From the NCBI GenBank assembly GCA_963842155.1, contig CAWJFP010000038.1, positions 62,001-126,000 on the forward strand: 64,000 nucleotides of DNA, in the 5' to 3' direction. The notes beneath the pieces are model-generated. The model did not search any database and was not told the DNA's origin. It saw nothing but the letters and a program-made list of their open reading frames with translations. This DNA comes from CAWJFP01 sp963842155. Its GTDB lineage: Bacteria > Pseudomonadota > Alphaproteobacteria > JACZXZ01. Below are positions 35,958-44,618 of this stretch, piece by piece. How positions within the stretch are numbered: the first letter of the stretch is position 1; every line of letters begins with the position of its first letter. The translations under genes were made by a program, and so were the position numbers.

Positions 35958-36908
35958 ATGGCCAAAGCATTCGCCTCGCAGGGCGATCTCGGCGAGAAGG
36001 AGGCGCGCTTCGACGAGCTCGCCGAGGGCGTCTATGGCTATACCGCCGAGGGCGATCCCAATGCCGGCGTGGTGATCGGCGAGGACGGCGTCGTGGTGAT
36101 CGAGGCGCTGGCGACGCCGCACCAGGCGAAGCGGTTGTTGAGCCATGTCAGGCGCGTGACAAACAAGCCGATCAAATATCTCGTCCTCAGCCACTACCAT
36201 GCGGTGCGGGTGCTCGGCGCCTCGGCCTACAAGGCGCGCGAGATCATCGCCAGCCGCGGCACTTTCGATCTCATCAAGGAGCGCGGCGCGCAGGATTTCA
36301 AATCCGAGGCGCAGCGCTTCCCGCGCCTATTCCAGAAGATCGAGACGGTGCCCGGCCTCACCTATCCGACGATGGTGTTCGAGGGCGCGCTCACCTTATG
36401 GCTCGGCAAGCGCGAGCTTCGCGTCATGCATCTGGGGCGCGGCCATACCAAGGGCGATACCGTCGTCTGGCTGCCCAAGGAGAAGGTGCTGTTCTCGGGC
36501 GACCTCGTCGAGGCCGGCGCCACGCCCTATTGCGGCGACGCCTATCTCGCGGAATGGCCGGCGACGCTCGAGGCGGTGCGCGCGCTCGGACCCAGGAAGC
36601 TCGTCCCCGGCCGCGGGCCTGCGCTGCAAAGCGCAAAGGCGGCCGACCACGCGATCCAGGGCACGCAGGACTTCGTCCGCGCGCTCCTCTCGACCGTGCG
36701 CCGGCGGGTCGAGGCGCATCAGCCGCTCAAGGCCGCCTTCGACGCCACCTATGCCGAGCTCGGACCCAAATACGGCAAATGGACCATCTTCGAGCATTGC
36801 ATCCCCTTCAACGTCAGCCGAGCCTTCGACGAGGCGAGCGGCATCGCCGATCCGCGCATCTGGACCGCCAAGCGCGATATCGAGATGTGGCGCGAACTGC
36901 AGGGATAG
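35958..36908 (+). CDS. Metallo-beta-lactamase-fold hydrolase with altered metal motif
   Basis: A 316-residue protein with the MBL fold (NAGVVIGEDGVVVIEALATPHQAKRLL; LSHYHAVRVLGA; HLGRGHTKGDTVVWLP; LFSGDLVE). The usual HxHxDH motif is HYHAVR here, so the Asp and third His that bind the second metal are replaced by Val and Arg. The later histidine and aspartate are kept. This variant recurs in proteins linked to PQQ-dependent or aromatic pathways, as I recall. It follows livF after 26 bases. It may hydrolyse an ester or lactone, but the activity is unknown. Confidence 0.85.
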   Translation: MAKAFASQGDLGEKEARFDELAEGVYGYTAEGDPNAGVVIGEDGVVVIEALATPHQAKRLLSHVRRVTNKPIKYLVLSHYHAVRVLGASAYKAREIIASRGTFDLIKERGAQDFKSEAQRFPRLFQKIETVPGLTYPTMVFEGALTLWLGKRELRVMHLGRGHTKGDTVVWLPKEKVLFSGDLVEAGATPYCGDAYLAEWPATLEAVRALGPRKLVPGRGPALQSAKAADHAIQGTQDFVRALLSTVRRRVEAHQPLKAAFDATYAELGPKYGKWTIFEHCIPFNVSRAFDEASGIADPRIWTAKRDIEMWRELQG

Positions 36909-37040
36909 AGCATTTTCGCTTCAGGTGGAATCGCAAGCCCCCTCGCCCTTCCCTCTCCCCCGATTCGAGGGAGAAGGTTGTGCAGGGTTGGCGAGGCGAG
37001 AGCCGAGCCTTACCCGGAGCTGGGTGAGGGGGCGCACGCA
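36907..37040. repeat. Interspersed repeats: TAGAGCATTTTC element and GC-rich palindrome, copy 2
   Basis: Directly at the stop of the MBL gene is TAGAGCATTTTCGCTTCAGG, a type of short element widespread between genes in Rhizobiales-like genomes. It is followed by CCCCCTCGCCC...CTCTCCCCC, GAGGGAGAAGG and finally GGTGAGGGGGCG, which fold back on each other. The second part is of the same class as the repeat at 32462. Both lie between convergent genes and may act as a terminator. Confidence 0.6.
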
Positions 37041-37060
37041 TCAACCTAATCGAACCACGC

Positions 37061-38632
37061 TTAGAACTTGAGCGTGGTCCTAAGTCCGAGCACGAGCGCG
37101 TTCTTGACTGGTTTCGTCGCGGCGGGCGCGAACGGGCTCGGGATATTGCCGCCCGGATGGATGATGTATTGCAGGTCCGGCTGCAGGGTCCACCAGGGGG
37201 TAAGCTGGGCGCGGTAGGTGAGCTCGGCGACCGCTTCGTAATCCCTGACCGGATAGCCGGGTATGAAAGCGCGCCTGTCCCGGTCGAGCGCGGCCGCGTC
37301 GCTGCCGATCGCGCCATAGGCGAAGGCAAGACCGGCGACATCGTCCTCGCGGCCCGGCAGCATGCCCTTATCGGCGATGCCGGTATCGAGATAGAAGGTG
37401 AGAAGATTGCGGTCGGCCAATGGCTCGCCGCCGACGCGCAGGAAGACGCTCACGCCCTCATCCTCCGTGCCAGGGGCGCGCCAGATCATTTGGTCGATGA
37501 CAGCATAGAGCCCGTAATTGCCGTGATGCCGGAGCGCCGCGCCGGCGCCGGGCGAGGCGAGCGAGCCGCCCGTTGCGTCGAGCCGCTCGTCGGCGAAGCT
37601 GCCGGAATGATACCAGCCGCCCAGCTTGTAGCTGCGGGGCAGGCCGCCCGACTCCTTCTCCTGATTGATGGCATATTGCGCTTCGAGGATGGCGAGCGCG
37701 CCGCCGCTGGTGCTGAAGGCCGTACCGTTGAGATCGCGGATTTGCGGATCGACGGCGCTCGGCTGGCCGGCCGGGTCGCCGGCGAAGAGCGCGCTGCGGA
37801 CCGCGAGCTGCTTGGTCAGGTCCGCCTCGACCCGCGCCGCCGTGGTGGCGAGCGGGTAGGCAGGGCCGCCGCTCGGCAGATTGGCCGCCATGAAGGGCGG
37901 CCAGCCGAAGCAGCTATTGATGAACTGGGCCGCGGTCTCGCTGATGATGAACTCGTCGTCGGCCGCGAGCTCGCCGGCGCGGATCGAGAGCCGGTCGTCG
38001 AGCAGGCTCTGCTGGAGCCAGAGCGTGTCGAGGCGCGTCGTGCGGCGCGCCTCGATCTCGCTCGGCGTGAAAATGTCGTGGAGGTCGTTCTGCGAGAGAC
38101 CGCGGCCGTCGATCTGGAACGCGCTGGCGTGAAAGAGAGTGCCTTTCCACGCGAGCAGCTTCTCGAGATCGAGCTCGACCGTCGCGGTGAAGAGATCCTC
38201 ATAGATGGCGCCGGGCCGGAAGCCGCCGGTGACGTTGCCGAGCGCCTCGCCGATATAGTCCAGGGTCGCCGTCAGGCCCTCGTCGGAAAGCTTGCTGCGA
38301 AGCCCGCGCCAATCGCCCGTCAGCCTGTCCTGCTCCCAGAACGTCTTCTCCGCCGGCGCTGCGGCAGGCGGCGTGACGGCGGGCGGAATTGGACCCACGG
38401 CGGCACCGGGCGCCGTACCCGGCTGGTTGGACTCCTCGTCCGCTTGCGTCGCGACCTGGCCCAATTCGAGGCTCGGCCCCGCCGCAACCGGGCCCGGCGC
38501 GGAAGCCAAAATTCCGCCGATTGCCGCAAGCAGGAGCCATGGCCGCACGGGCCCGCTCGCTGCGCGAAGATCCCCTGCATCATCCAAAGTTGATACAGGA
38601 AGTGCAGTCGAGGAGGCCATGATGTTTTGCAT
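37061..38632 (-). CDS. oprB: OprB-family carbohydrate porin
   Basis: A 523-residue outer-membrane porin with a long N-terminal signal region (hydrophobic part about residues 31-50, RPWLLLAAIGGILASAPGPVAAG) and a Pro/Ala-rich linker at residues 80-95. The OprB domain begins with FWEQDRLTGDWRGLRSKLSDEGLT and ends with the aromatic LGLRTTLKF typical of beta-barrel C-termini. OprB proteins pass sugars and some other small solutes. It is the last gene of the minus-strand group headed by the PaaA/C-like gene, 33 bases after the dedA fusion, so it may serve as outer-membrane entry for the island's substrate. Confidence 0.92.
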   Translation of the reverse strand: MQNIMASSTALPVSTLDDAGDLRAASGPVRPWLLLAAIGGILASAPGPVAAGPSLELGQVATQADEESNQPGTAPGAAVGPIPPAVTPPAAAPAEKTFWEQDRLTGDWRGLRSKLSDEGLTATLDYIGEALGNVTGGFRPGAIYEDLFTATVELDLEKLLAWKGTLFHASAFQIDGRGLSQNDLHDIFTPSEIEARRTTRLDTLWLQQSLLDDRLSIRAGELAADDEFIISETAAQFINSCFGWPPFMAANLPSGGPAYPLATTAARVEADLTKQLAVRSALFAGDPAGQPSAVDPQIRDLNGTAFSTSGGALAILEAQYAINQEKESGGLPRSYKLGGWYHSGSFADERLDATGGSLASPGAGAALRHHGNYGLYAVIDQMIWRAPGTEDEGVSVFLRVGGEPLADRNLLTFYLDTGIADKGMLPGREDDVAGLAFAYGAIGSDAAALDRDRRAFIPGYPVRDYEAVAELTYRAQLTPWWTLQPDLQYIIHPGGNIPSPFAPAATKPVKNALVLGLRTTLKF

Positions 38633-38665
38633 CGGGTCGTGAAAAACTGCAGCACGGAACCGGCG

Positions 38666-40729
38666 CTAAGGCGCGTCGGTCTTTTCGACCGGCGCGAGGG
38701 CGAGGGCCGGGTCATGCGCCAGGATCAGCCAGCCGTCCCAACCGAAACGCACCGTGTGCGGTTCGCGGTAGACAAGCCGCGCCGGCGCGAAGCTATGCAC
38801 CAGCACCGGCCGCGGCGCATCGATGTCGCGATAGGCGAGGCCGAGCGTCATCAGCGCGACCACGCGGTAGAGCCGCTGCTGCACCACGGCGCCCACCCAG
38901 ACCGGGTCGTGCCTGCCGTCCTGATCGATGATGACGTTCGAGGGCCAGACGCGGAGGATGAGCCGCGAGCGGTAACGCGGATGTTCCGCCTCGGGATAGA
39001 TGAGGATGAGCTGAGCCGGATGGCCGTCATGCAGCCGCGTGAGGACCGGGATGCTCGCGGGATCGGCGCGCGCCTCGATCCAGGTGAGCATCGACTCGAT
39101 CGTCCAGGGCGGCGGCTCCTGCCAGCCTTGCGAGAGCAGCCGGGCCTTGAGGCCGTCGAGTGGCCCGGCCCATTGCAAGATGAGCGGCTCCTCGAGACCG
39201 CCGGCGAGATCGATGCGGCGCGCGGGGAGCGCGCTCCAGCCGTCGCGCCACCATTCTTCGGCCGACATGTGAAGCGGCATCGGCGCCACCACATAGCGGT
39301 GAACGTCGCGCGAATAATCTTCCGTCGCATGGAAGGAGCCGGCGGTGAGGAAGGCGAGGCCGGCGACGACGAGAAGGCCGCGCGCATGGATGCGCTGCGG
39401 CTGATGGGTGAGGTAGGCGATGCCGAGTGCCGCGATCCAGACGAGGCCGAAGCCGAACCCCGAGGCCACCTCGGTGCTCCAATGGGCCCCGAGATAGAGC
39501 CGCGAGAAGGCGATCAAGGCGATCAGGAGCGCGGTGCTGGTGGCGAGCGCCACCTGGCCGCGCGGCCCGAGCTCACGCCCGACGAGTATCGCCAGGAAGC
39601 CGTAAACGGTGAGATCGATCGCCGTGTGTCCCGCCGGGAGCGCGCCGATGACGCCGTCGGGCTGCAAGGCGGACCAGCCGGGCAGCAGCTGCATCGCGGG
39701 CAAGAAGAGCACGAAGCTCACCGCTGCCGCCACCGCGCCGAGCCAATAAAGCGCGGAATGCCAGGCGCGCTGGGCCAGCAGCCATAGCCCGACGACGGCG
39801 GCGACGATGAAGGTTACGGCGCCGTCGCCGAACTCCGTCAACACCACCATGGCCTGGTCGCTCCAGTTGGTATGCAGGCCTTGGAAAAAATTCTGCACGG
39901 CCGAATCGGCGAGGGAGAGCGGATTGCCGCCGACGAGGTCGTGCAGCACGGCGAAGAAGGTCCACAGCCCGAGCACCAGCACGAAGGCCAGCAGCAGCAG
40001 CACCTTGGCCTCGGGATGGCGCGGATCGAGCAGTGCCAAGAGCTCGCGGCCGAACCACCCCTCATGCCGGCCGGCCCAGGTCCATAGTCTGAGAAGGGCC
40101 TTGTTCGCCCAGGGAAGACCCCGCCGCAGCGCATATCGGGCGAGCGTATAGGTCGCCCACAGGAGCAGCAGGAGCAGGACGACGAGCACGAGGAGCCGTC
40201 CCGCCACCGCGCCGAAGAGGCCGAGCGAGGCGCCGGCGAGCACGGCGGGCAGGATATGGGCGGGCGCCCAGGCGAGCGCGGAGAGGATGTTCACCGCATA
40301 AAAGCGTACCGGGCTCATGCGCAGGATGCCGGCGACGAGCGGCACGATCGCCCGGATGGCGGGCGCGAAGCGGGCGATGAAGACGCTCTTGCCGCCATGC
40401 TTGGCGAAGGCCTGCTCGCCCAAGGAGAGGATTTGCGGATAGCGGCTCAGCGGCCAGACCTGGACGATCTCGCGGTGATAATGATGACCGAGCCAATAGG
40501 AGAAGCCGTCGCCGCCGATGGCGCCCAGCACGGCCGCGCCCAGCAGCGGCCAAAGATGGATGGCCCCGCTCGGCACCAGCGCCGCGACCGCCATGATCAT
40601 GGTGGTGCCGGGGATGATCGAGCCGACGAGGGGCAGCGATTCCGAGAAAGCGAGGAGGCCGACGAAAAGATAGGCGAGATGCTGGTTCGAGTGGATGACG
40701 CGGAGCGCCGCGTCGATGAAGCCGGCCAT
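38666..40729 (-). CDS. DedA - PAP2 phosphatase - LssY C-terminal fusion membrane protein
   Basis: A 687-residue protein of three parts. Residues 1-200 are a DedA (SNARE-associated) domain with LVGSIIPGTTMIM and FIARFAPAIRAIVPLVAG. Residues about 220-440 are a PAP2 domain with LPAGHTAIDL and SRLYLGAHWSTEVASG, close to the acid-phosphatase signature but with Glu where Asp is usual. Residues 450-687 are an LssY-type soluble domain. Such fusions are linked to lipid or undecaprenyl-phosphate recycling. It sits four bases after paaK in the same direction, so its presence in an aromatic operon is unusual. Function in that setting is unknown. Confidence 0.87.
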   Translation of the reverse strand: MAGFIDAALRVIHSNQHLAYLFVGLLAFSESLPLVGSIIPGTTMIMAVAALVPSGAIHLWPLLGAAVLGAIGGDGFSYWLGHHYHREIVQVWPLSRYPQILSLGEQAFAKHGGKSVFIARFAPAIRAIVPLVAGILRMSPVRFYAVNILSALAWAPAHILPAVLAGASLGLFGAVAGRLLVLVVLLLLLLWATYTLARYALRRGLPWANKALLRLWTWAGRHEGWFGRELLALLDPRHPEAKVLLLLAFVLVLGLWTFFAVLHDLVGGNPLSLADSAVQNFFQGLHTNWSDQAMVVLTEFGDGAVTFIVAAVVGLWLLAQRAWHSALYWLGAVAAAVSFVLFLPAMQLLPGWSALQPDGVIGALPAGHTAIDLTVYGFLAILVGRELGPRGQVALATSTALLIALIAFSRLYLGAHWSTEVASGFGFGLVWIAALGIAYLTHQPQRIHARGLLVVAGLAFLTAGSFHATEDYSRDVHRYVVAPMPLHMSAEEWWRDGWSALPARRIDLAGGLEEPLILQWAGPLDGLKARLLSQGWQEPPPWTIESMLTWIEARADPASIPVLTRLHDGHPAQLILIYPEAEHPRYRSRLILRVWPSNVIIDQDGRHDPVWVGAVVQQRLYRVVALMTLGLAYRDIDAPRPVLVHSFAPARLVYREPHTVRFGWDGWLILAHDPALALAPVEKTDAP

Positions 40730-40733
40730 CGGC

Positions 40734-42041
40734 TCAGGCCTTGGGGCGCAGATCGAGGATGCGCTTCGCCTTGCCGAGCGAGCGCTCGACGGAGCCCTCT
40801 CGCGTCACCTTCACGGCGCTGCTGACGCCGATCCTGGCCTTGATCGCATGGGCGAGATCGCGCTCCGCCGTCTTGGCGGCCTCGTCCGCGAGCCCGCGCG
40901 TCCCCTCCACCACCACGGTGAGCGTGTCGAGCCGTCCCGCCCGCCGCAGCTCGAGCAGATAATGCGGCGAGAGCCGCGCGTCCTTGAGGATCAGTTCCTC
41001 GATCTGGGTCGGGAACAGGTTGACGCCGCGGACGATCAGCATGTCGTCCGAGCGGCCGGTGATGCGGGCGAAGCGGCGGAAGCTGCGCGCCGTGCCGGGC
41101 GCCAGTCGCGTGAGGTCGCGCGTGCGGTAGCGGATGACGGGCAGGGCCTCCTTGGTCAGGGTGGTGAACACCATCTCGCCGAACTCGCCCTCGGCGAGCG
41201 GCTCGCCCGAGGCGGGATCGACGATCTCGGGATAGAAATGGTCCTCCCAGATGGTCGGCCCGTCCTTGGTCTCGACGCATTCGTTCGCCACGCCCGGCCC
41301 CATCACTTCCGAGAGGCCGTAGATATCCACGGCATCGATGTCGAAGAGTGCCTCGATCTCGGCGCGCATCGCCTCGGTCCAGGGCTCGGCGCCATGAATG
41401 CCGATCTTGAGCGAGGAGCGGCGCGGATCGAGTCCCTGGCGGGCGAATTCGTCGGCAATGGCGAGCATGTAGGAGGGCGTCACCATGATGATGTCGGGCT
41501 TGAAATCCTGGATGAGCTGGACCTGCCGCTCGGTCATGCCGCCCGACATGGGGATCACGGTGCAGCCCAGCTTCTCGGCGCCGTAATGCGCGCCGAGCCC
41601 GCCGGTGAAGAGGCCGTAGCCATAAGCGACATGGACGATGTCGCCGGGCTTGCCGCCCGAGGCGCGGATCGAGCGCGCCATGAGCCCGGCCCATATCTCG
41701 ATGTCGGCCGCCGTGTAGCCGACCACGGTCGGTTTGCCGGTGGTGCCCGAGGAGGCGTGGATGCGCACGACCTTTTGCCTCGGCACGGCGAAGAGGCCGA
41801 AGGGATAGTTCCGGCGCAGATCCTCCTTCGTGGTGAAGGGGAACTTGGCGATGTCCTCGAGGCGCTTGAAATCGCGCGGATGGACACCCGCGGCGTCGAA
41901 GGCCTTGCGGTAATGCGGCACGTTCTTGTAAGCGTGCCGCAAGGTCCATTTGAGGCGCGCGGTTTGGAGCGCCGTAATCTCGTCGCGGCTCGCCGTCTCG
42001 ATCGGCTCCAATCCCTTCCTTCGCGGGCCCCGCGCGGCCAT
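40734..42041 (-). CDS. paaK: Phenylacetate-CoA ligase
   Basis: PaaK activates phenylacetate with ATP and CoA to phenylacetyl-CoA, the molecule that releases PaaX. The 435-residue protein carries the AMP-binding motif ASSGTTGKPTVVGYT near residue 90, IYGLSEVMGPG near residue 235, YRTRDLTRL near residue 300 and the late hinge GRSDDMLIVRGVNLFP. ATG 42041 lies three bases after the thiolase stop, consistent with coupling. Aryl-acetate ligases of this group can also accept benzoate-like acids, so the exact acid is not certain. Confidence 0.93.
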   Translation of the reverse strand: MAARGPRRKGLEPIETASRDEITALQTARLKWTLRHAYKNVPHYRKAFDAAGVHPRDFKRLEDIAKFPFTTKEDLRRNYPFGLFAVPRQKVVRIHASSGTTGKPTVVGYTAADIEIWAGLMARSIRASGGKPGDIVHVAYGYGLFTGGLGAHYGAEKLGCTVIPMSGGMTERQVQLIQDFKPDIIMVTPSYMLAIADEFARQGLDPRRSSLKIGIHGAEPWTEAMRAEIEALFDIDAVDIYGLSEVMGPGVANECVETKDGPTIWEDHFYPEIVDPASGEPLAEGEFGEMVFTTLTKEALPVIRYRTRDLTRLAPGTARSFRRFARITGRSDDMLIVRGVNLFPTQIEELILKDARLSPHYLLELRRAGRLDTLTVVVEGTRGLADEAAKTAERDLAHAIKARIGVSSAVKVTREGSVERSLGKAKRILDLRPKA

Positions 42042-42043
42042 CG

Positions 42044-43249
42044 TCACAGCCGTTCGATGACGAGCGCGATGCCCTGGCCGACGCCGATGCACATCGTCGT
42101 CAGTGCGTAGCGGCCTTGGCTGCGCCGCAGCTGGTAGGTGGCCGTCGCGACCAGCCGCGCGCCGCTGGCACCCAAAGGATGGCCCAGGGCGATGGCGCCC
42201 CCGTTGGGGTTGACCTGCTCGGCGTCGTCGGGCAGGCCGAGCTGGCGCATGACGGCGAGCGCCTGGGAGGCGAAGGCCTCGTTGAGCTCGATCACGTCCA
42301 TGTCCGAGACGGCAAGCCCGAGCCGCTCGAGGAGCTTGCGGCTCGCCGGCGCCGGGCCGATACCCATGATGCGCGGTGGGACGCCGGCGGTGGCGGCGCC
42401 CAAGACGCGCGCCTTGGGCTCAAGCCCGTAATCCTTGACCGCCTTGGCCGAGGCGATGAGCAGCGCCGCCGCCCCGTCATTGATCCCCGAGGCGTTGCCC
42501 GCCGTCACCGTGCCGCCCTTGCGGAAAGGCGCGGGCAGCTTGGCGAGCGCCTCGAGCGTGGTGTCGGGACGGGGATGCTCGTCGGTCGCGATCTGCTTGG
42601 GCTCGCCTTTCCGCTGCGCGATGGCGACGGGCGTGATCTCCTCGGCGAAGAGGCCGGCCGCGACGGCGCGCCCCGCGCGTTGCTGGCTGCGCCAGGCGAA
42701 GGCGTCCTGCGCCTCGCGCGTGACTTGGAACTCCTCGGCCACGTTCTCGCCCGTCTCGGGCATCGAATCGACGCCATATTGGCTTTTCATCAGCGGATTG
42801 ACGAAGCGCCAGCCGATCGTCGTGTCGTAGATCTCGGCCGTACGGCTGAAGGCGCTGTCGGCCTTGGGCATGACGAAGGGCGCCCGGCTCATGCTTTCCA
42901 CGCCGCCCGCGATCATCAGCTCGGCCTCGCCTGTCTTGACCGCGCGGGCGCATTGCGCGACCGCCTCCATGCCCGAGCCGCAAAGCCGGTTGACCGTGAC
43001 GCCCGAGATCGCGGCCGGCAGCCCGGCGAGCAGTGCCGCCATGCGCGCGACATTGCGGTTGTCCTCGCCCGCCTGATTGGCGCAGCCATAGATCACGTCG
43101 TCGATGCGCGCCCAATCGATCTTGGGGTTGCGCGCGACCAGCGCCTTAATCGGCACGGCGCCGAGATCGTCGGCGCGTATGGCCGAAAGGGCGCCGGCAT
43201 AGCGTCCGATGGGGGTGCGCAACGCATCGCAGATGAAAGCTTCGCTCAT
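42044..43249 (-). CDS. pcaF: 3-oxoadipyl-CoA thiolase (PaaJ/PcaF type)
   Basis: This thiolase cleaves 3-oxoadipyl-CoA to succinyl-CoA and acetyl-CoA, the last step of phenylacetate and beta-ketoadipate catabolism. The 401-residue protein has the active cysteine in VNRLCGSGMEAV (about C91), NPNGGAIALGHPLGASG with the catalytic histidine, and the second cysteine in TTMCIGVGQGIA. The segment FVMPKADSAFSR followed by IYDTTIGWRFVNP is specific for the PaaJ/PcaF subgroup. The ATG overlaps the stop of paaI by four bases. Confidence 0.93.
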   Translation of the reverse strand: MSEAFICDALRTPIGRYAGALSAIRADDLGAVPIKALVARNPKIDWARIDDVIYGCANQAGEDNRNVARMAALLAGLPAAISGVTVNRLCGSGMEAVAQCARAVKTGEAELMIAGGVESMSRAPFVMPKADSAFSRTAEIYDTTIGWRFVNPLMKSQYGVDSMPETGENVAEEFQVTREAQDAFAWRSQQRAGRAVAAGLFAEEITPVAIAQRKGEPKQIATDEHPRPDTTLEALAKLPAPFRKGGTVTAGNASGINDGAAALLIASAKAVKDYGLEPKARVLGAATAGVPPRIMGIGPAPASRKLLERLGLAVSDMDVIELNEAFASQALAVMRQLGLPDDAEQVNPNGGAIALGHPLGASGARLVATATYQLRRSQGRYALTTMCIGVGQGIALVIERL

Positions 43250-43713
43250 GACGGCTCCTCGGAATGCGGAACGACCTCGCCGGAGAGAGTGCGCGAATTG
43301 CCGCGAAAGACGGCGATGAGCGCGCCCTTCTGGTCGATCACGCGGACATCATAGACCCCGCTGCGACCGCTACGCGCCGTCTCTTCCGCGGCCGCGACGA
43401 GCCGGTCGCCCTGCCGCGCCGGCGCGAGAAAGCTGATCGTGCAATGTTGCGCGACCGTGTTCTCGTTGTAGGAATTGCAGGCATAGGCGAAGGCCGTGTC
43501 GGCGAGAGCGAAGATGAGGCCGCCATGGCAGGTGGCATGGCCGTTCACCATCTCGGGGCTCACCGTCATCGCCACGCGGGCGCGACCCGGCGCGATCTCG
43601 AGGAGCGCTATGCCGAGCGCGCGGGCTGCCCGGTCCCGCGCCAGGAAGCCCCGGCCGACCGCCTCGGCCAGCCGTTGCGCGCGCTCCGGATCGCGAGCCG
43701 CATGCCTGCTCAT
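43246..43713 (-). CDS. paaI: PaaI hydroxyphenylacetyl-CoA thioesterase
   Basis: PaaI is a hotdog thioesterase that removes CoA from blocked aromatic intermediates. The 155-residue protein shows the family core NGHATCHGGLIFALADTAFAYACNSYN, including the catalytic aspartate, and the C-terminal GVYDVRVIDQKGALIAVFRG. It lies 13 bases after paaG and overlaps the thiolase start. In a cluster that forms reactive epoxide or oxepin CoA esters it would act as a safety valve. Confidence 0.93.
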   Translation of the reverse strand: MSRHAARDPERAQRLAEAVGRGFLARDRAARALGIALLEIAPGRARVAMTVSPEMVNGHATCHGGLIFALADTAFAYACNSYNENTVAQHCTISFLAPARQGDRLVAAAEETARSGRSGVYDVRVIDQKGALIAVFRGNSRTLSGEVVPHSEEPS

Positions 43714-43726
43714 GAGAGGGTCTTCA

Positions 43727-44518
43727 TCAGCGGCCCTTGAAGCTCGGCTTGCGCTTCTCGAGGAAGGCGGCGACGCCCTCGCGGTAATCCTCGCTGCGGC
43801 CGGCGATACGCTGCAGGTCGCGCTCGAGATCGAGCTGGCGGTCGAGGTCGTTCTGCCAGGAGGCGTTGATCGCCTGCTTGGTTAGGGCTAGGCCCTTGGT
43901 GGGCTGGGTCGCGAGATGGCGCGCGAGCGCATGCGCCTCGGTCATCAGCTTGTCGTCGTCGAGCGCCTTCCAGATGAGCCCGATCTCGGCCGCGCGTCCG
44001 GCCGGCAGCGCCTCGCCGGTGAGCGCCAAGGCGAGCGCCCTTGCCTGGCCCACGAGGCGCGGCAGGATGAAGGTCCCGCCCGAATCGGGCACCAGGCCGA
44101 TGCGGCAGAAGGCCTGGACGAAGCTGGCCGAGCGGGCGGCGAGCACGATGTCGCAGGCGAGCGCCAGGTTGGCGCCGGCCCCCGCGGCCACGCCGTTGAC
44201 GGCCGCGACGACGGGGATGGGAAGCGCGCGCAAGGAGCGAATGAGCGGATTGTAGAGCCGGTCGAGCGTGTCGCCGAGGTCGCGCGCCTGGTCGCCGCCG
44301 ACCGTGCGGCGGTCGCTGAGGTCCTGTCCGGCGCAGAAGCCGCGCCCGGCCCCCGTCAGCAGGAGGGCGCGGGCCGCGCCCGCTTTGGCGATGCCGGCGA
44401 GCGCCGCCGCCAGCTCCCTATGCATATCCTCGGTGAAGGCGTTGAGCCGGTCCGGCCGGTTGAGCGTAATGGTGACATAGCCCTCGCCCGGCTCCTCGAG
44501 GATGGTCGCATGGCCCAT
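43727..44518 (-). CDS. paaG: PaaG, ring-1,2-epoxyphenylacetyl-CoA isomerase
   Basis: A 263-residue enoyl-CoA hydratase/isomerase. PaaG turns the aryl epoxide formed by PaaABCDE into an oxepin-CoA. The motif GRGFCAGQDLSDRR near residue 60 is a hallmark of PaaG, and the oxyanion-hole region NGVAAGAGANLALACDIVLAA and the acid in CRIGLVPDSGGTF are present. Its normal substrate supplier, the PaaABCDE epoxidase, is not in this window; only the PaaA/C-family gene 100 bases upstream is a candidate. Confidence 0.92.
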   Translation of the reverse strand: MGHATILEEPGEGYVTITLNRPDRLNAFTEDMHRELAAALAGIAKAGAARALLLTGAGRGFCAGQDLSDRRTVGGDQARDLGDTLDRLYNPLIRSLRALPIPVVAAVNGVAAGAGANLALACDIVLAARSASFVQAFCRIGLVPDSGGTFILPRLVGQARALALALTGEALPAGRAAEIGLIWKALDDDKLMTEAHALARHLATQPTKGLALTKQAINASWQNDLDRQLDLERDLQRIAGRSEDYREGVAAFLEKRKPSFKGR

Positions 44519-44618
44519 GCTGGCGGCTTCCTCCGCTGGGACCGGACGGCTTCGCGCCGCCCGATATTGCCTTAGGTCGTAGCGCCGCTTTATGTCGTAG
44601 CGCGCCGGGCGCGGCCCA

